Assembly: GCA_002898555.1 (NCBI GenBank) | Contig: BEHR01000004.1 | Location: 60,764 to 124,763, forward strand | DNA: 64,000 nucleotides | DNA from: a bacterium HR15 | GTDB lineage: Bacteria > Armatimonadota > Fimbriimonadia > Fimbriimonadales > GBS-DC | Direction: 5' to 3' | In this document: piece by piece, positions 40,798 through 49,315 of the stretch | Layout of the letters: every line of letters starts with the position of its first letter | Position numbering within the stretch: the first letter of the stretch is position 1 | The notes under the pieces: generated by a model | Database searches by the model: none | Seen by the model: only the letters and a program-made list of their open reading frames with translations | What the model was told of the DNA's origin: nothing | Position numbers and translations under genes: made by a program

Positions 40798-41532
40798 CTA
40801 CAGATAAAGCACTCTGCCTCGATAGCGGCTCATGAGGCGAGCGTTATGTTCATCGCCCCCTTCCAGGTTCGCAGACATAAATACAGGGGGCTGAATGCCG
40901 CGCTCCATAAGCAACGCGCACGCTTCCGCCACGATGGCATTGAGAATAGCGGCGCCCAACACGGTGGACACGGGTGCAACCCGCTGAGGGAAGCCCGACA
41001 ACTGCACGATGGCATCGCCACGCGGCGCACCGTTATCGATGATCAGGTCCGCCACCTCAAACAGTCGCTTCCCCGTCTTGGAGCGTGGGCTGACCGATTG
41101 CGAATAGTCCAGCGAGGTGAGCGCAATGACCCGTGCACCACGCTCCTTGCCATACAGGGCGACCTCCACCGGCGCCGCGTTCCGACCCGACACCGAATGC
41201 ACGATCAGCACATCGCCCGCTTGAATGGGTACCTCACGCACGGCGGACGCGGCATAGCCGTCGAGCCGCTCCAAAGTGGAGGTGAGCGTGATGGGGCGCA
41301 CATCACAGGTCAAGCCGGGAATAAAAATCGGGCTAATAGGAACTAACCCGCCCGCGCGATAGACCAGCTCCTCGCTCAGAATGCCCGCATGCGACGCCCC
41401 AAACACCCAGAGGAGATGGTCATTCGCAAGGGCGTCCGCAATCCACTGTGCCGCTTGCTCCATAACTGCCTGCTGGCTGACCATCACCGCCTGCAAACGG
41501 CTCAGCACCTGCTGCAGATAGTCTGTGCGCAT
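40798..41532 (-). CDS. SIS domain protein, UPF0309 type
   Basis: A 244-residue sugar isomerase (SIS) domain protein that closely follows UPF0309: GGLVPISPIFIPGL, LERLDGYAAS, VHSVSGRNAAPVE, GKRLFEVADLIIDN, APVSTVLGAAILNA and SANLEGGDEHN. The family probably acts on phosphosugars. TATAAT overlaps the upstream aroE stop codon, nine bases before the ATG. Confidence 0.88.
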   Translation of the reverse strand: MRTDYLQQVLSRLQAVMVSQQAVMEQAAQWIADALANDHLLWVFGASHAGILSEELVYRAGGLVPISPIFIPGLTCDVRPITLTSTLERLDGYAASAVREVPIQAGDVLIVHSVSGRNAAPVEVALYGKERGARVIALTSLDYSQSVSPRSKTGKRLFEVADLIIDNGAPRGDAIVQLSGFPQRVAPVSTVLGAAILNAIVAEACALLMERGIQPPVFMSANLEGGDEHNARLMSRYRGRVLYL

Positions 41533-41541
41533 CGCAGGGGG

Positions 41542-41547
41542 ATTATA
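41542..41547 (-). promoter_or_regulatory. -10 box TATAAT of the SIS gene
   Basis: On the minus strand TATAAT covers the last bases of aroE and ends nine bases before ATG 41532. A near-leaderless internal operon promoter is likely. Confidence 0.55.
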
Positions 41548-42466
41548 CCGTAGTGGAGGAGACGAGCGCCTCTCGCATTATCTCAAGAGGCGCGGGGATG
41601 CCTGTCCAGCGTTCGAACGCGAGCGCACCTTGATAGACCAGCATGCCCAGTCCATCGATGGTGAGGCAGCCGCGCTGTTGTGCGGTGCGCAGCAGGCGTG
41701 TCTGCACCGGGCGATAGACCAGATCGCATACCCACGCTCCTGAAGGCAGCGCGTCTAAAGGCACATCGGGCATCGTATCGATATCTGGTTCCATGCCCAC
41801 GGGCGTACAGTTCACTACGAGCTGCACCTGAGGCATGAGCGGGCGTAACGCCTCCTGCGTCAGTGGTAGCACCTGTTCCACTCCGAGCGCATGGCCCAGA
41901 GCACGCCCGCGCTCTGGCGTGCGGTTCGCCAGCACAACGGGGCAGCCGATGCTTTTGAGCGCGTATACCACCGCCCGCGCGGCCCCCCCGGCTCCCAGCA
42001 CCAGTGCCATCCCGCCAAGCGCGCATCCCGCAGACCGCACCGCCCGCAAAAAGCCCTCGGCGTCCGTATTATCCCCTATCAAGCGTCCCTCATCCCAGAA
42101 AAGCGTGTTCACCGCACCAATCGCTTGCGCGGCAGGTGTCAGCGCGTCCACCAGAGCCAGCGACGCCTCCTTGTGCGGAATGGTCAGATTCAGCCCACGA
42201 ATGCCCAGCGCCCGCATACCACGCACAGCATCCGCCAACGACTCAGGAGGCACTTCAAACGCCAGATAGACCCAGTTGAGGCCCAGGTGACGGAACGCCG
42301 CGTTGTGCATCAGGGGGGACAGCGAATGGCGCACGGGATAGCCCAGCACGCCCACCAGCTGCGTCTCCGCGTCGATGCCATCGGGACGGACACGCAGGTC
42401 TGGGCAGACATATCGGTCTGCCTCTATTCCTTCACCCGGTACGGTTCGATTTGGTGTAGGATCCAT
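41543..42466 (-). CDS. aroE: Shikimate dehydrogenase
   Basis: AroE reduces 3-dehydroshikimate to shikimate with NADPH. Substrate-binding GYPVRHSLSPLMHNAAF and NLTIPHKE, GDNTDAEGF, and the nucleotide-binding GAGGAARAVVYAL are present. At 307 residues it is about 30 longer than usual, all at the N-terminus. The extra part is encoded across a family C palindrome (42402-42422). No in-frame ATG or GTG occurs closer to the normal start, so ATG 42466 is kept; the start overlaps the upstream HAD gene by 43 bp. Confidence 0.92.
   Translation of the reverse strand: MDPTPNRTVPGEGIEADRYVCPDLRVRPDGIDAETQLVGVLGYPVRHSLSPLMHNAAFRHLGLNWVYLAFEVPPESLADAVRGMRALGIRGLNLTIPHKEASLALVDALTPAAQAIGAVNTLFWDEGRLIGDNTDAEGFLRAVRSAGCALGGMALVLGAGGAARAVVYALKSIGCPVVLANRTPERGRALGHALGVEQVLPLTQEALRPLMPQVQLVVNCTPVGMEPDIDTMPDVPLDALPSGAWVCDLVYRPVQTRLLRTAQQRGCLTIDGLGMLVYQGALAFERWTGIPAPLEIMREALVSSTTV
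42402..42422. repeat. Family C hairpin inside the aroE start region
   Basis: GGCAGAC (42403-42409) pairs with GTCTGCC (42416-42422), as in the copies at 26364-26424. It lies in the aroE N-terminal extension, two bases from the stop codon of the upstream HAD gene. Confidence 0.5.
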
Positions 42467-42966
42467 CGCTCCACCATTCGGCTGATTTTTGTGCCGATAA
42501 ACTCGCGTGGGTGCATCGGCTGCACCCAGATGGTGTAAAGTCCGAGGCGATTGCCGCCCCAGATATCGGTAAAGAGCTGGTCGCCCACGATGGCGGCATG
42601 TTCACGCGGCACGCCCAGTTTCTCCAGCGCGCGACGCAACATTTCACGACGGGGCTTCATCGGTCCCCGCACATAAGGGATGCCCAGATGCTCACTGAGC
42701 CATTGGAGGCGTGCCCTATTGCGCGTGTTCGACACGAAGCAGAGGGCGATTCCTGCTGCCTGCATCTGGCGAACCCATGCCTGCACATGGAGCGGTACCT
42801 CGCGGCTGCGCCATGGAGTCAGCGTGTTGTCCAGATCCAGCAGCAAGGCGCGAATGCCGAGTGCCTGCAGCGATTCGGGCGTAATCTCGGTAATGCTGCC
42901 CACATATTCATTTGGGCACCAGCGCCGCAGCCAGCGCGGTGCGCGTTCACGCGCGTACCGAACCAT
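42424..42966 (-). CDS. YqeG-family HAD phosphatase
   Basis: A 180-residue HAD-superfamily phosphatase of the YqeG (IIIA) type: nucleophile motif LLLDLDNTLTPW, motif II FVSNTR, Lys in MKPRREML and GDQLFTDIWGGNR. The ATG at 42966 fits the family N-terminus; the open frame upstream belongs to the glcF overlap. In some bacteria YqeG sits with aroE, as here. The substrate is not established; a phosphatidylglycerophosphate phosphatase role is known for eukaryotic relatives. Confidence 0.9.
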   Translation of the reverse strand: MVRYARERAPRWLRRWCPNEYVGSITEITPESLQALGIRALLLDLDNTLTPWRSREVPLHVQAWVRQMQAAGIALCFVSNTRNRARLQWLSEHLGIPYVRGPMKPRREMLRRALEKLGVPREHAAIVGDQLFTDIWGGNRLGLYTIWVQPMHPREFIGTKISRMVERWILHQIEPYRVKE

Positions 42967-44236
42967 GGTCGGACAAACTGGAGCGATAGGCGTGCGCCAG
43001 TATTTCCACTGGATGATAGATCGGCAGTGGGCGACCCGCTTCCGCAAGACCTTGTGCGATCCAGAGCGTGCAGCCGGGGTTGGCACTGACCACCGCCTCC
43101 GCACCCGTCGCCAGAATCGCCTCTACCTTGCGCTTGAGGGCAGCGGACGCTAACTTGGGCTGCAGCAGATTGTAAATGCCTGCCGAACCGCAACACATCT
43201 CCGCGCCCTCCATCTCTACAAGTTCCACCCCAGGGATCTGGCGCAGAAGCGCGCGCGGTTGCTCGCGGATGCCCTGCCCATGCACCAGATGGCAGGCGTC
43301 ATGGTAAGTCAGGCGCCTTCTCACCTTCTCCATGCGGTGAGCAAGGGACGGGGGATGAGGGTATCCCAGTTCGATCAGCAATTCGTTCACATCACGCACA
43401 CGCCGACTGAATTCGCATGCCTGTCTTTGCTCGCGCATCCCTTCAAACAGCAGTGGGTACTCCTTCATCGTGGAACCACAGCCAGCCGCGTTCACCACAA
43501 TATAGTCCACCTCGCGGAAGGCGTTGAACAGTTGCCGTGCCAATTGACGCGCATGTTGCGGGTAGCCATTATGCACCCAGAGCGCGCCGCAGCAGCCCTG
43601 CCTGCGCGGGATAACCACTTCCAGCCCGCAGCGTGTAAGCACCTCGATGGTCGCCCGGTGCACTTGGGGAAATAGCACGCGCATCACGCAGCCGAGCAGC
43701 AATCCCGCTCGCCCCCGCAATTCCCCTTCGGCAGGAACCTTGTGCATCTTGAAGGACATATCCAGCGTGTCCGTTCTTTCAGACCAGTCCGACCGAGGCA
43801 ACCACACCACCGATTCGGGCGCACCAAGCAGCCGTGCGAACCATCGAGGCGTGCGTTTCAGGTGCAGCAGGTGCGCCATTCGCAACAGACCACGCAGTCG
43901 CCATGGCGTGGTGAAGTTCCGAATCGCAAGTTGGCGGAACCATCGCTGCAACGGGCTTCGGGCATCGCGCTCCACCTGTGCTCGCGCGGCTTCGATCAGC
44001 CGTGCATAGGGCACTCCCGACGGGCATGCCGTTTGACAGCCCAAACAGCCCATGCATGCGTCCAGATGAGGTGCTGCCTGTTCCCAGCGCAGTCTGCCAT
44101 CCAGCACCGCTCGCATCAGATAGATGCGCCCGCGGGGCGACTCCGCCTCCTGACCCGTCGCCACAAAGGTCGGACACGCCTGCAAGCATAAGCCGCAGTG
44201 GATGCACTTTTGCAAATCACGCCGTTCCAGATGCAC
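42947..44236 (-). CDS. glcF: Glycolate oxidase iron-sulfur subunit (GlcF-like)
   Basis: A 429-residue protein with two 4Fe-4S motifs near the N-terminus (CIHCGLCLQACP at residue 11 and CMGCLGCQTACP) and two CCG domains (GCCGALWVHNG and CCGSAGIYN). GlcF passes electrons from the FAD subunits of glycolate or lactate oxidase. The GTG at 44236 is chosen because TACAAT lies six bases upstream on the same strand and homology begins there; the longer frame would translate a decayed repeat. No glcD/glcE is in the window. It overlaps the YqeG-like gene by 20 bp. Confidence 0.88.
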   Translation of the reverse strand: MHLERRDLQKCIHCGLCLQACPTFVATGQEAESPRGRIYLMRAVLDGRLRWEQAAPHLDACMGCLGCQTACPSGVPYARLIEAARAQVERDARSPLQRWFRQLAIRNFTTPWRLRGLLRMAHLLHLKRTPRWFARLLGAPESVVWLPRSDWSERTDTLDMSFKMHKVPAEGELRGRAGLLLGCVMRVLFPQVHRATIEVLTRCGLEVVIPRRQGCCGALWVHNGYPQHARQLARQLFNAFREVDYIVVNAAGCGSTMKEYPLLFEGMREQRQACEFSRRVRDVNELLIELGYPHPPSLAHRMEKVRRRLTYHDACHLVHGQGIREQPRALLRQIPGVELVEMEGAEMCCGSAGIYNLLQPKLASAALKRKVEAILATGAEAVVSANPGCTLWIAQGLAEAGRPLPIYHPVEILAHAYRSSLSDHGSVRA

Positions 44237-44242
44237 ATCGGG

Positions 44243-44248
44243 ATTGTA
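44243..44248 (-). promoter_or_regulatory. -10 box TACAAT of glcF
   Basis: TACAAT on the minus strand ends six bases before GTG 44236, so the mRNA should start at the start codon. Confidence 0.6.
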
Positions 44249-44280
44249 CCTGATAAGGCAAGTATGGAATAATAGCGCAC

Positions 44281-44329
44281 AGGGCTTTCTTCTCCGACCC
44301 AGATACATGCCCAAGAGAAGAGAACTCTG
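44281..44329. repeat. Decayed family B palindrome
   Basis: CTTTCTTCTCCG, ACCCAGATACATGCCC and AAGAGAAGAGAA follow the order arm, centre, arm of family B, with mutations in both arms. It occupies the divergent glcF/diguanylate cyclase region. Confidence 0.55.
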
Positions 44330-44342
44330 CTGGAGGATTGAA

Positions 44343-46091
44343 TTGAGAAACCGGTGGTTGATACTGCGCGGTCTCTGGTGCTACGCCACGATGCGCCTCT
44401 GGCTCCGATGGGCACAGATACCTGTCGGAAAGCGACTGGCGCTGGGAATGTTCGCCACAATCACGGCGTTGCTGCTCCCCTATCTGTTGCTCAGTTTCCA
44501 CTCCATGCACTCCGCTTTGGAGGAGCAACAGCGGCTTACCCTACTGCGGCAGCTCAAAGCGGCGCAGATCCTACTTGACCACGAATCTCAGCAACTGCTA
44601 CGCACCGTGGAGGACTACTCCGTTTGGGAGGAGTTCCGGGATGCGATGCTGCAGGGCAATCGGGAATGGGTTCGCACCAACATCTTAGAGTGGGCGCTGC
44701 CCCACTTCTATCTGGACGCCATCGTGATCTTCGATCAGCGGGGTCAGGTTGCCTATCGGGCAGGCAAGCCAGTGCCCGGCATGGAGCGGGCGAGCAATCC
44801 TTTACTGCAGCGCGCGCGGCAAGGCTCCAGCGGCATGGGATTTTTGCGTGAGGGCAACGCTCTCTACTATGTTGCCTACGCGCCTGTGTTAGGTGAACAC
44901 TATTCACCGCCTCAAGCGGGTGTGTTGATGTTCGCGAAACAGCTCGACAAAGCACAGCTGGCACGGCTCTGGGGACGGCTCAATAGCACGGTGCAGTTGA
45001 TACCGCCCGAAAGGGTGCATGGCGAATGGCGAATCGTGGAGGAGCCTCCCGGCGAGCCAAGTGCGGGCAAGTGGATAGACCACACTCACCACTCGCTCTT
45101 CGCTCGGCTAAACGGCGAGCTAACGATGGGTATCCCCCTTTATGGGATCGATGGGCAGGTCGTTGCTTTGCTGACAGTCAGTACGCCCTCCGTGCAGGTG
45201 CAGGCAATGCAGCAGGCGATGCGACGAACTTCCCTCTATCTGCTTGCGGCAGGCCTGTTGCTTACGGCGGGCACCACGATCGCCGTGTTGCTGATGCTGC
45301 GGCGCCACCTGACCCTTTTCCTGCAGGCTGCCAACCGGCTGGCAGCGGGCATGTGGGAGGTGCGCGTACCCTATCCCGCCCATGATGAGTTCGGCGTGCT
45401 GGCACGCACCTTCAATCAGATGGCAGACCAGCTGCAGACCGCTTTTGAGCACCAAGAGCAACAGCGACTCGAAATCGAAAAACAAAAAACGGAGTTGGAG
45501 CAACTGTATGAGCAATTGCAACAAGCCAATCAGGAGCTGGAAACCGCCAATCAGGAGTTGCTTGCGATGAACACCCTGCTTTCCCAGGCAGCGATCACCG
45601 ACAGCCTGACAGGTTTGCGCAACCATCGCGCGTTCCAAGAATCTCTTCTGAGCTTAGTGCAGATTGCGGAGCGCTATCAGCAGCCCCTTTCCCTGATTAT
45701 GCTCGATATCGATCATTTCAAGCAGTTCAACGACCGGTTCGGGCACCCTGCAGGCGACGAGTTATTGCGTCAAGTGGCAACGGTGTTGCGTCAATCGGCG
45801 CGCGCTTCCGATGTGGTGGCTCGCTATGGTGGCGAGGAGTTCGCTATCCTGCTACCCAACACCGACTTGAACGAGGCGGTGCAGGTGGCGGAACGCCTGC
45901 GACAGCAAATCGCTGCCATTCAGAACCCCCATGCCCACATCACGGCAAGCTTTGGCATTGCCACGCACCGAAAAAGGAGCGCGCCGGCAACCTTGCTTTA
46001 TGAAGCCGATAGCGCACTCTATGAGGCGAAACGACGCGGACGCAACCGCATCTGCATCTATGGCGCAGACGCCTATGACGCTGCCAGCTGA
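44343..46091 (+). CDS. Membrane diguanylate cyclase (CHASE4-HAMP-GGDEF)
   Basis: A 582-residue sensor that makes cyclic di-GMP. Two membrane helices bracket a CHASE4-like periplasmic sensor (with VEDYSVWEEFRDAM), followed by HAMP (AANRLAAGMWEVRVPYPAHDEFG), a Gln/Glu-rich coiled coil and a GGDEF domain with active site RYGGEEFAILLP and DIDHFKQFND. A TTG start at 44343 is proposed because GGAGG lies six bases before it; ATG 44391 is an alternative. In the sensor, 45038-45061 resembles a family D repeat. No EAL domain is present. Confidence 0.85.
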   Translation: MRNRWLILRGLWCYATMRLWLRWAQIPVGKRLALGMFATITALLLPYLLLSFHSMHSALEEQQRLTLLRQLKAAQILLDHESQQLLRTVEDYSVWEEFRDAMLQGNREWVRTNILEWALPHFYLDAIVIFDQRGQVAYRAGKPVPGMERASNPLLQRARQGSSGMGFLREGNALYYVAYAPVLGEHYSPPQAGVLMFAKQLDKAQLARLWGRLNSTVQLIPPERVHGEWRIVEEPPGEPSAGKWIDHTHHSLFARLNGELTMGIPLYGIDGQVVALLTVSTPSVQVQAMQQAMRRTSLYLLAAGLLLTAGTTIAVLLMLRRHLTLFLQAANRLAAGMWEVRVPYPAHDEFGVLARTFNQMADQLQTAFEHQEQQRLEIEKQKTELEQLYEQLQQANQELETANQELLAMNTLLSQAAITDSLTGLRNHRAFQESLLSLVQIAERYQQPLSLIMLDIDHFKQFNDRFGHPAGDELLRQVATVLRQSARASDVVARYGGEEFAILLPNTDLNEAVQVAERLRQQIAAIQNPHAHITASFGIATHRKRSAPATLLYEADSALYEAKRRGRNRICIYGADAYDAAS

Positions 46092-46097
46092 ATCGCG

Positions 46098-47582
46098 CTA
46101 TGCCCAGTGTGGTTGGGTCGGTTCTGGCAAGTGTGAAAGATACTTGCGTGCCTCTTGGGGACTCATCGTCGGATTCTTATGGGATAGCCCAAGCAGCTTC
46201 AGCATCTTGTAGAAGGCGTCTGTATTGCGTACCAGCCCGTGAAACTCCTCGCGCCCTGCGCCGAACGCGGTAAGCCACACATAGTCCGCTGTGTGGCTCG
46301 TGCCGGTCCAACCGATACCGTTATAGTTGCTTAGAATCTCGCCCAGCAACCCGTTGAGGTTCGCATGCTGGCGGTTCCAGATAGGGGGCATCCGATTCGC
46401 GAGCGCTGAGGCGAGTGCGTCCGCCTCCTCGCGGTTGATCTCGATACCGAGCTGCTCTTTGATCACCTCGCGCACAGCGTCCGGTGTGCGTTGCTGCAAA
46501 TGACGCGGCAACAGTTCAAAAGAGCACTTCGCCAGAGCCAACCGTTCGAAGCAGGCGTTGCTTTGGCGGTACTCTGTTCCCATACCGTTCAGCCCCGGAT
46601 TGGAGTTGCCATGGTCGCTGGTGATAATGACCAATGTGTCGTCGCGGTGCGCTGCAAAGTCATAGACCACTTCAATCGCATCATCGAAAGCGAGCTGGTC
46701 CCACAGGATGGCGGCGGCATCGTTCGCATGGGCGGCATGGTCAACGCGCCCCCCTTCTACCTGCAGCAGGAAGCCATTTGGCGAGCGACTGAGTATCTCC
46801 AGCGCTTTGCGCGTCATTTCCGCTAAGGTCGGCACCTGCCGCTTCAACTCTTCGGAGTTCAAATGATCAATCGTGAACGGCAGATGGCTGTTGTAGAACA
46901 GCCCTAACACCTTGTCTGGTCGTTCGCGGCTGATGACCTGCTCACGGCGGTTCCAGAAGGTGTAGCCTCTGTGCGTATATTCACGGATGAGGTCGCGCTT
47001 ATCGGGGCGCAGGCTGGGGTCGAAGTGGCGTATCCCGCCCCCCATCAGCACATCGACCACCTCCAGATATTGCGGCGCGATTTCGTCCTCATCGTCTCGG
47101 CGACGCTGCACCGCAGCGAACCCTGCGGGCGTCGCGTGTGTGATGCGGGTAGTGGTCACCAGCCCGACCTGTTTGCCCGCCGCTTTGACAATCTGCGCGA
47201 TAGGGGTCAGGCGCGTGCCGTCGGGCAGCATGTTGACCCAGCCGTTGAAAATGCGGCTGCCACTGCCCCACGAAGACGACGCTGACGACGAATCGGTCAC
47301 CAACGAATCGAGCGACGCCATATCGAAAAAGCCGAGGGTGACTTCGGGGTTTTGCAATAATTGATGCCAGAAGGAGCCTTTGCCCCGCACCAATTTGCCG
47401 AACTCATCGGCGAGCGAGGGCACGCCCGCGCTCATGCCATCCGCCACCATAAAGATAATATTACGCACCTGTCCTCTGCGGCGGGACCGTCGTTGTGGGG
47501 TAGATAGCGGCGCCAGCGCCAATCCTGCCACGCCTGCCACACCGAGCCGAAGCATCTCCCTACGCGTGAATCTCCCGTCCAT
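46098..47582 (-). CDS. Tat-exported alkaline phosphatase (PhoA superfamily)
   Basis: A 494-residue alkaline phosphatase. A twin-arginine signal (RREMLRLGVAG) opens the protein, which fits the ATG at 47582 after GGAGGAAGG; the longer frame is not needed. Active-site segments are IIFMVADGMS, TDSSSASSSWGSG with the Ser nucleophile, VEGGRVDHAAHANDA and ITSDHGNSNPG. It would release phosphate in the periplasm using zinc and magnesium or calcium. It is convergent with the cyclase gene, six bases away. Confidence 0.88.
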   Translation of the reverse strand: MDGRFTRREMLRLGVAGVAGLALAPLSTPQRRSRRRGQVRNIIFMVADGMSAGVPSLADEFGKLVRGKGSFWHQLLQNPEVTLGFFDMASLDSLVTDSSSASSSWGSGSRIFNGWVNMLPDGTRLTPIAQIVKAAGKQVGLVTTTRITHATPAGFAAVQRRRDDEDEIAPQYLEVVDVLMGGGIRHFDPSLRPDKRDLIREYTHRGYTFWNRREQVISRERPDKVLGLFYNSHLPFTIDHLNSEELKRQVPTLAEMTRKALEILSRSPNGFLLQVEGGRVDHAAHANDAAAILWDQLAFDDAIEVVYDFAAHRDDTLVIITSDHGNSNPGLNGMGTEYRQSNACFERLALAKCSFELLPRHLQQRTPDAVREVIKEQLGIEINREEADALASALANRMPPIWNRQHANLNGLLGEILSNYNGIGWTGTSHTADYVWLTAFGAGREEFHGLVRNTDAFYKMLKLLGLSHKNPTMSPQEARKYLSHLPEPTQPHWA

Positions 47583-47734
47583 TATCCTTCCTCCGGTCTC
47601 CCTAAATTGTCCGCGTTTTCTCTGGTTTGCTGATGGGCAATCGCAAGAGCAGGGTCCCACAGTTCACCCAAACAGATTATACCTGATTGATGAAAGGCGC
47701 GCTTTTCGGCTGAGCAATCTGTCGCTTAAACAGG

Positions 47735-47740
47735 TAAAAT
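47735..47740 (+). promoter_or_regulatory. -10 box TAAAAT of icd
   Basis: TAAAAT ends seven bases before ATG 47748, with no ribosome site in between. Confidence 0.55.
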
Positions 47741-47747
47741 TGTTGCT

Positions 47748-49208
47748 ATGAGGAATAAGCACCGAGTCACGCTGATTCGGGGGGATGGTATCGGGCCCGA
47801 AATCACGGAGGCGGTGGTGCAGGTGTTTGAGGCAGCTGGTGTGCCTATCGAGTGGGAAGAAGCCCACGCGGGGCTTGCATGCCTCGAAAAGTTTGGCGAT
47901 CCTCTGCCCGAATCCACCCTCGAATCGATTCGTCGCAACCGCATCGCCCTCAAAGGGCCGACCACCACGCCCATCGGCACGGGGCACCGCAGCATCAATG
48001 TCGCCATCCGCAAAGCGTTCGATCTGTTCGCGAATGTGCGCCCTGCGCGCTCCCTGCCCGGCATCCCCAGCCGCTACGGCAATGTGGACATCATTCTCGT
48101 GCGCGAGAATATCGAGGATACCTACGCCGGTGTCGAATATTGGCAGACGCCCGATGTGACCGAATCGCTGCGCATTATCACGCGCCCCGGCTCCATGATG
48201 GTGATTCGCTATGCCTTCGAAATGGCACGACGGCTCAAACGGCGCAAAATCACTTGCGTGCATAAGGCGAACATTCACAAGACGACCGACGGACTGTTTC
48301 TCCAATGCTTCCGCGAAGTGGCACAAGACTATCCCGAGCTGGAGGTGGATGATATTTTGATTGATAACGCCTGTCTGCAACTGGTGACGCGCCCGGAGCG
48401 GTTCGATGTGATGATTTTGCCCAATCTGTTTGGCGATATTGTGAGCGATTTATGCGCGGGGCTGGTTGGCGGGTTGGGGGTCGCACCAGGAGGCAATATT
48501 GGCAACGGCTACGCCGTTTTCGAGGCGGTCCACGGTTCCGCGCCCGATATTGCGGGCAAAGGCATCGCGAACCCGACGGCTCTCCTCCTTTCCGCAATCC
48601 AGATGCTGCACCACATGGGTCTCCATGGTTATGCCGAGCGTATCGAGACCGCGCTGCGCTACACGCTGGTGTCAGGCATTAAGACCCGCGACCTGGGTGG
48701 CAACGCCACCACGCGCGAGTTCACGCTGGCGATTATCAGCCATCTCCCTCATGCGTCCGAGCCACAGCGTCGGGAGGACGAAGCTTCTTTCGAGCCATGG
48801 CTGTCTCTGATGCCCCTCCCTCTGCCAGCATCTACCATCGAGGCAGGTTGGCAGACGGTGGGCGTCGATATTTTTGTGCACAGCACGAGCATCCCTCGGT
48901 TGCCTACACGCATCGGGGCGATGCGCCTTGTCGCCATTTCCAATCGAGGCGTTCCTCTGCTGCGACAGGACGCCAGATCCCATGTTCCCCTTGGGGGAGG
49001 GCAAGCAGAGGACCTTTCGCCTACCGAGATGGGCACACCAGCGGAACGGTACCTGCTGGACTGGTATCGCGCACGCTATCTTGCCGAAGGTGCGCTTAGC
49101 GACCAGGAGTTGCAAGCATTTTTGCAGGCACTGCCGCCCGATCTACACTGGACAACCCTTCAGCGGCTCTACGCACACGAGAATAAACCCCTTTATAGTG
49201 AGATATAA
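47748..49208 (+). CDS. icd: Isocitrate dehydrogenase, Thermus type
   Basis: A 486-residue beta-decarboxylating dehydrogenase. The catalytic core (residues 1-340) has RGDGIGPEI, VRENIEDTYAG, KANIHKTTDG and VHGSAPDIAGKG. The isocitrate-type substrate loop (GHRSINVAIRKAFDLFANVRP) separates it from isopropylmalate dehydrogenases, which are about 350 residues long. The last 110 residues resemble the C-terminal domain of Thermus NADP-isocitrate dehydrogenase (VGVDIFV, AISNRG, LLDWYRARYL, LHWTTLQRLY). Between AISNRG and LLDWYRARYL there is an insertion of about 20 residues with repeat-like DNA. Start is likely leaderless. Confidence 0.87.
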   Translation: MRNKHRVTLIRGDGIGPEITEAVVQVFEAAGVPIEWEEAHAGLACLEKFGDPLPESTLESIRRNRIALKGPTTTPIGTGHRSINVAIRKAFDLFANVRPARSLPGIPSRYGNVDIILVRENIEDTYAGVEYWQTPDVTESLRIITRPGSMMVIRYAFEMARRLKRRKITCVHKANIHKTTDGLFLQCFREVAQDYPELEVDDILIDNACLQLVTRPERFDVMILPNLFGDIVSDLCAGLVGGLGVAPGGNIGNGYAVFEAVHGSAPDIAGKGIANPTALLLSAIQMLHHMGLHGYAERIETALRYTLVSGIKTRDLGGNATTREFTLAIISHLPHASEPQRREDEASFEPWLSLMPLPLPASTIEAGWQTVGVDIFVHSTSIPRLPTRIGAMRLVAISNRGVPLLRQDARSHVPLGGGQAEDLSPTEMGTPAERYLLDWYRARYLAEGALSDQELQAFLQALPPDLHWTTLQRLYAHENKPLYSEI

Positions 49209-49287
49209 CACAGGCGGGCTCGCGCGGGTGCATGTCAGGGGGATAGGCGCATCGGGTGAGCCGAGCGGGCTGAACGAGCTATGGAGG

Positions 49288-49308
49288 TACAATACCCTGC
49301 GTAGGAGG
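49288..49308 (+). promoter_or_regulatory. -10 box TACAAT and ribosome site of fabI
   Basis: TACAAT (49288-49293) is followed by AGGAGG (49303-49308) and ATG 49316, giving a leader of about 15 nt with a strong ribosome site. The rest of 49209-49287 shows nothing recognisable. Confidence 0.5.
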
Positions 49309-49315
49309 TTGAACG

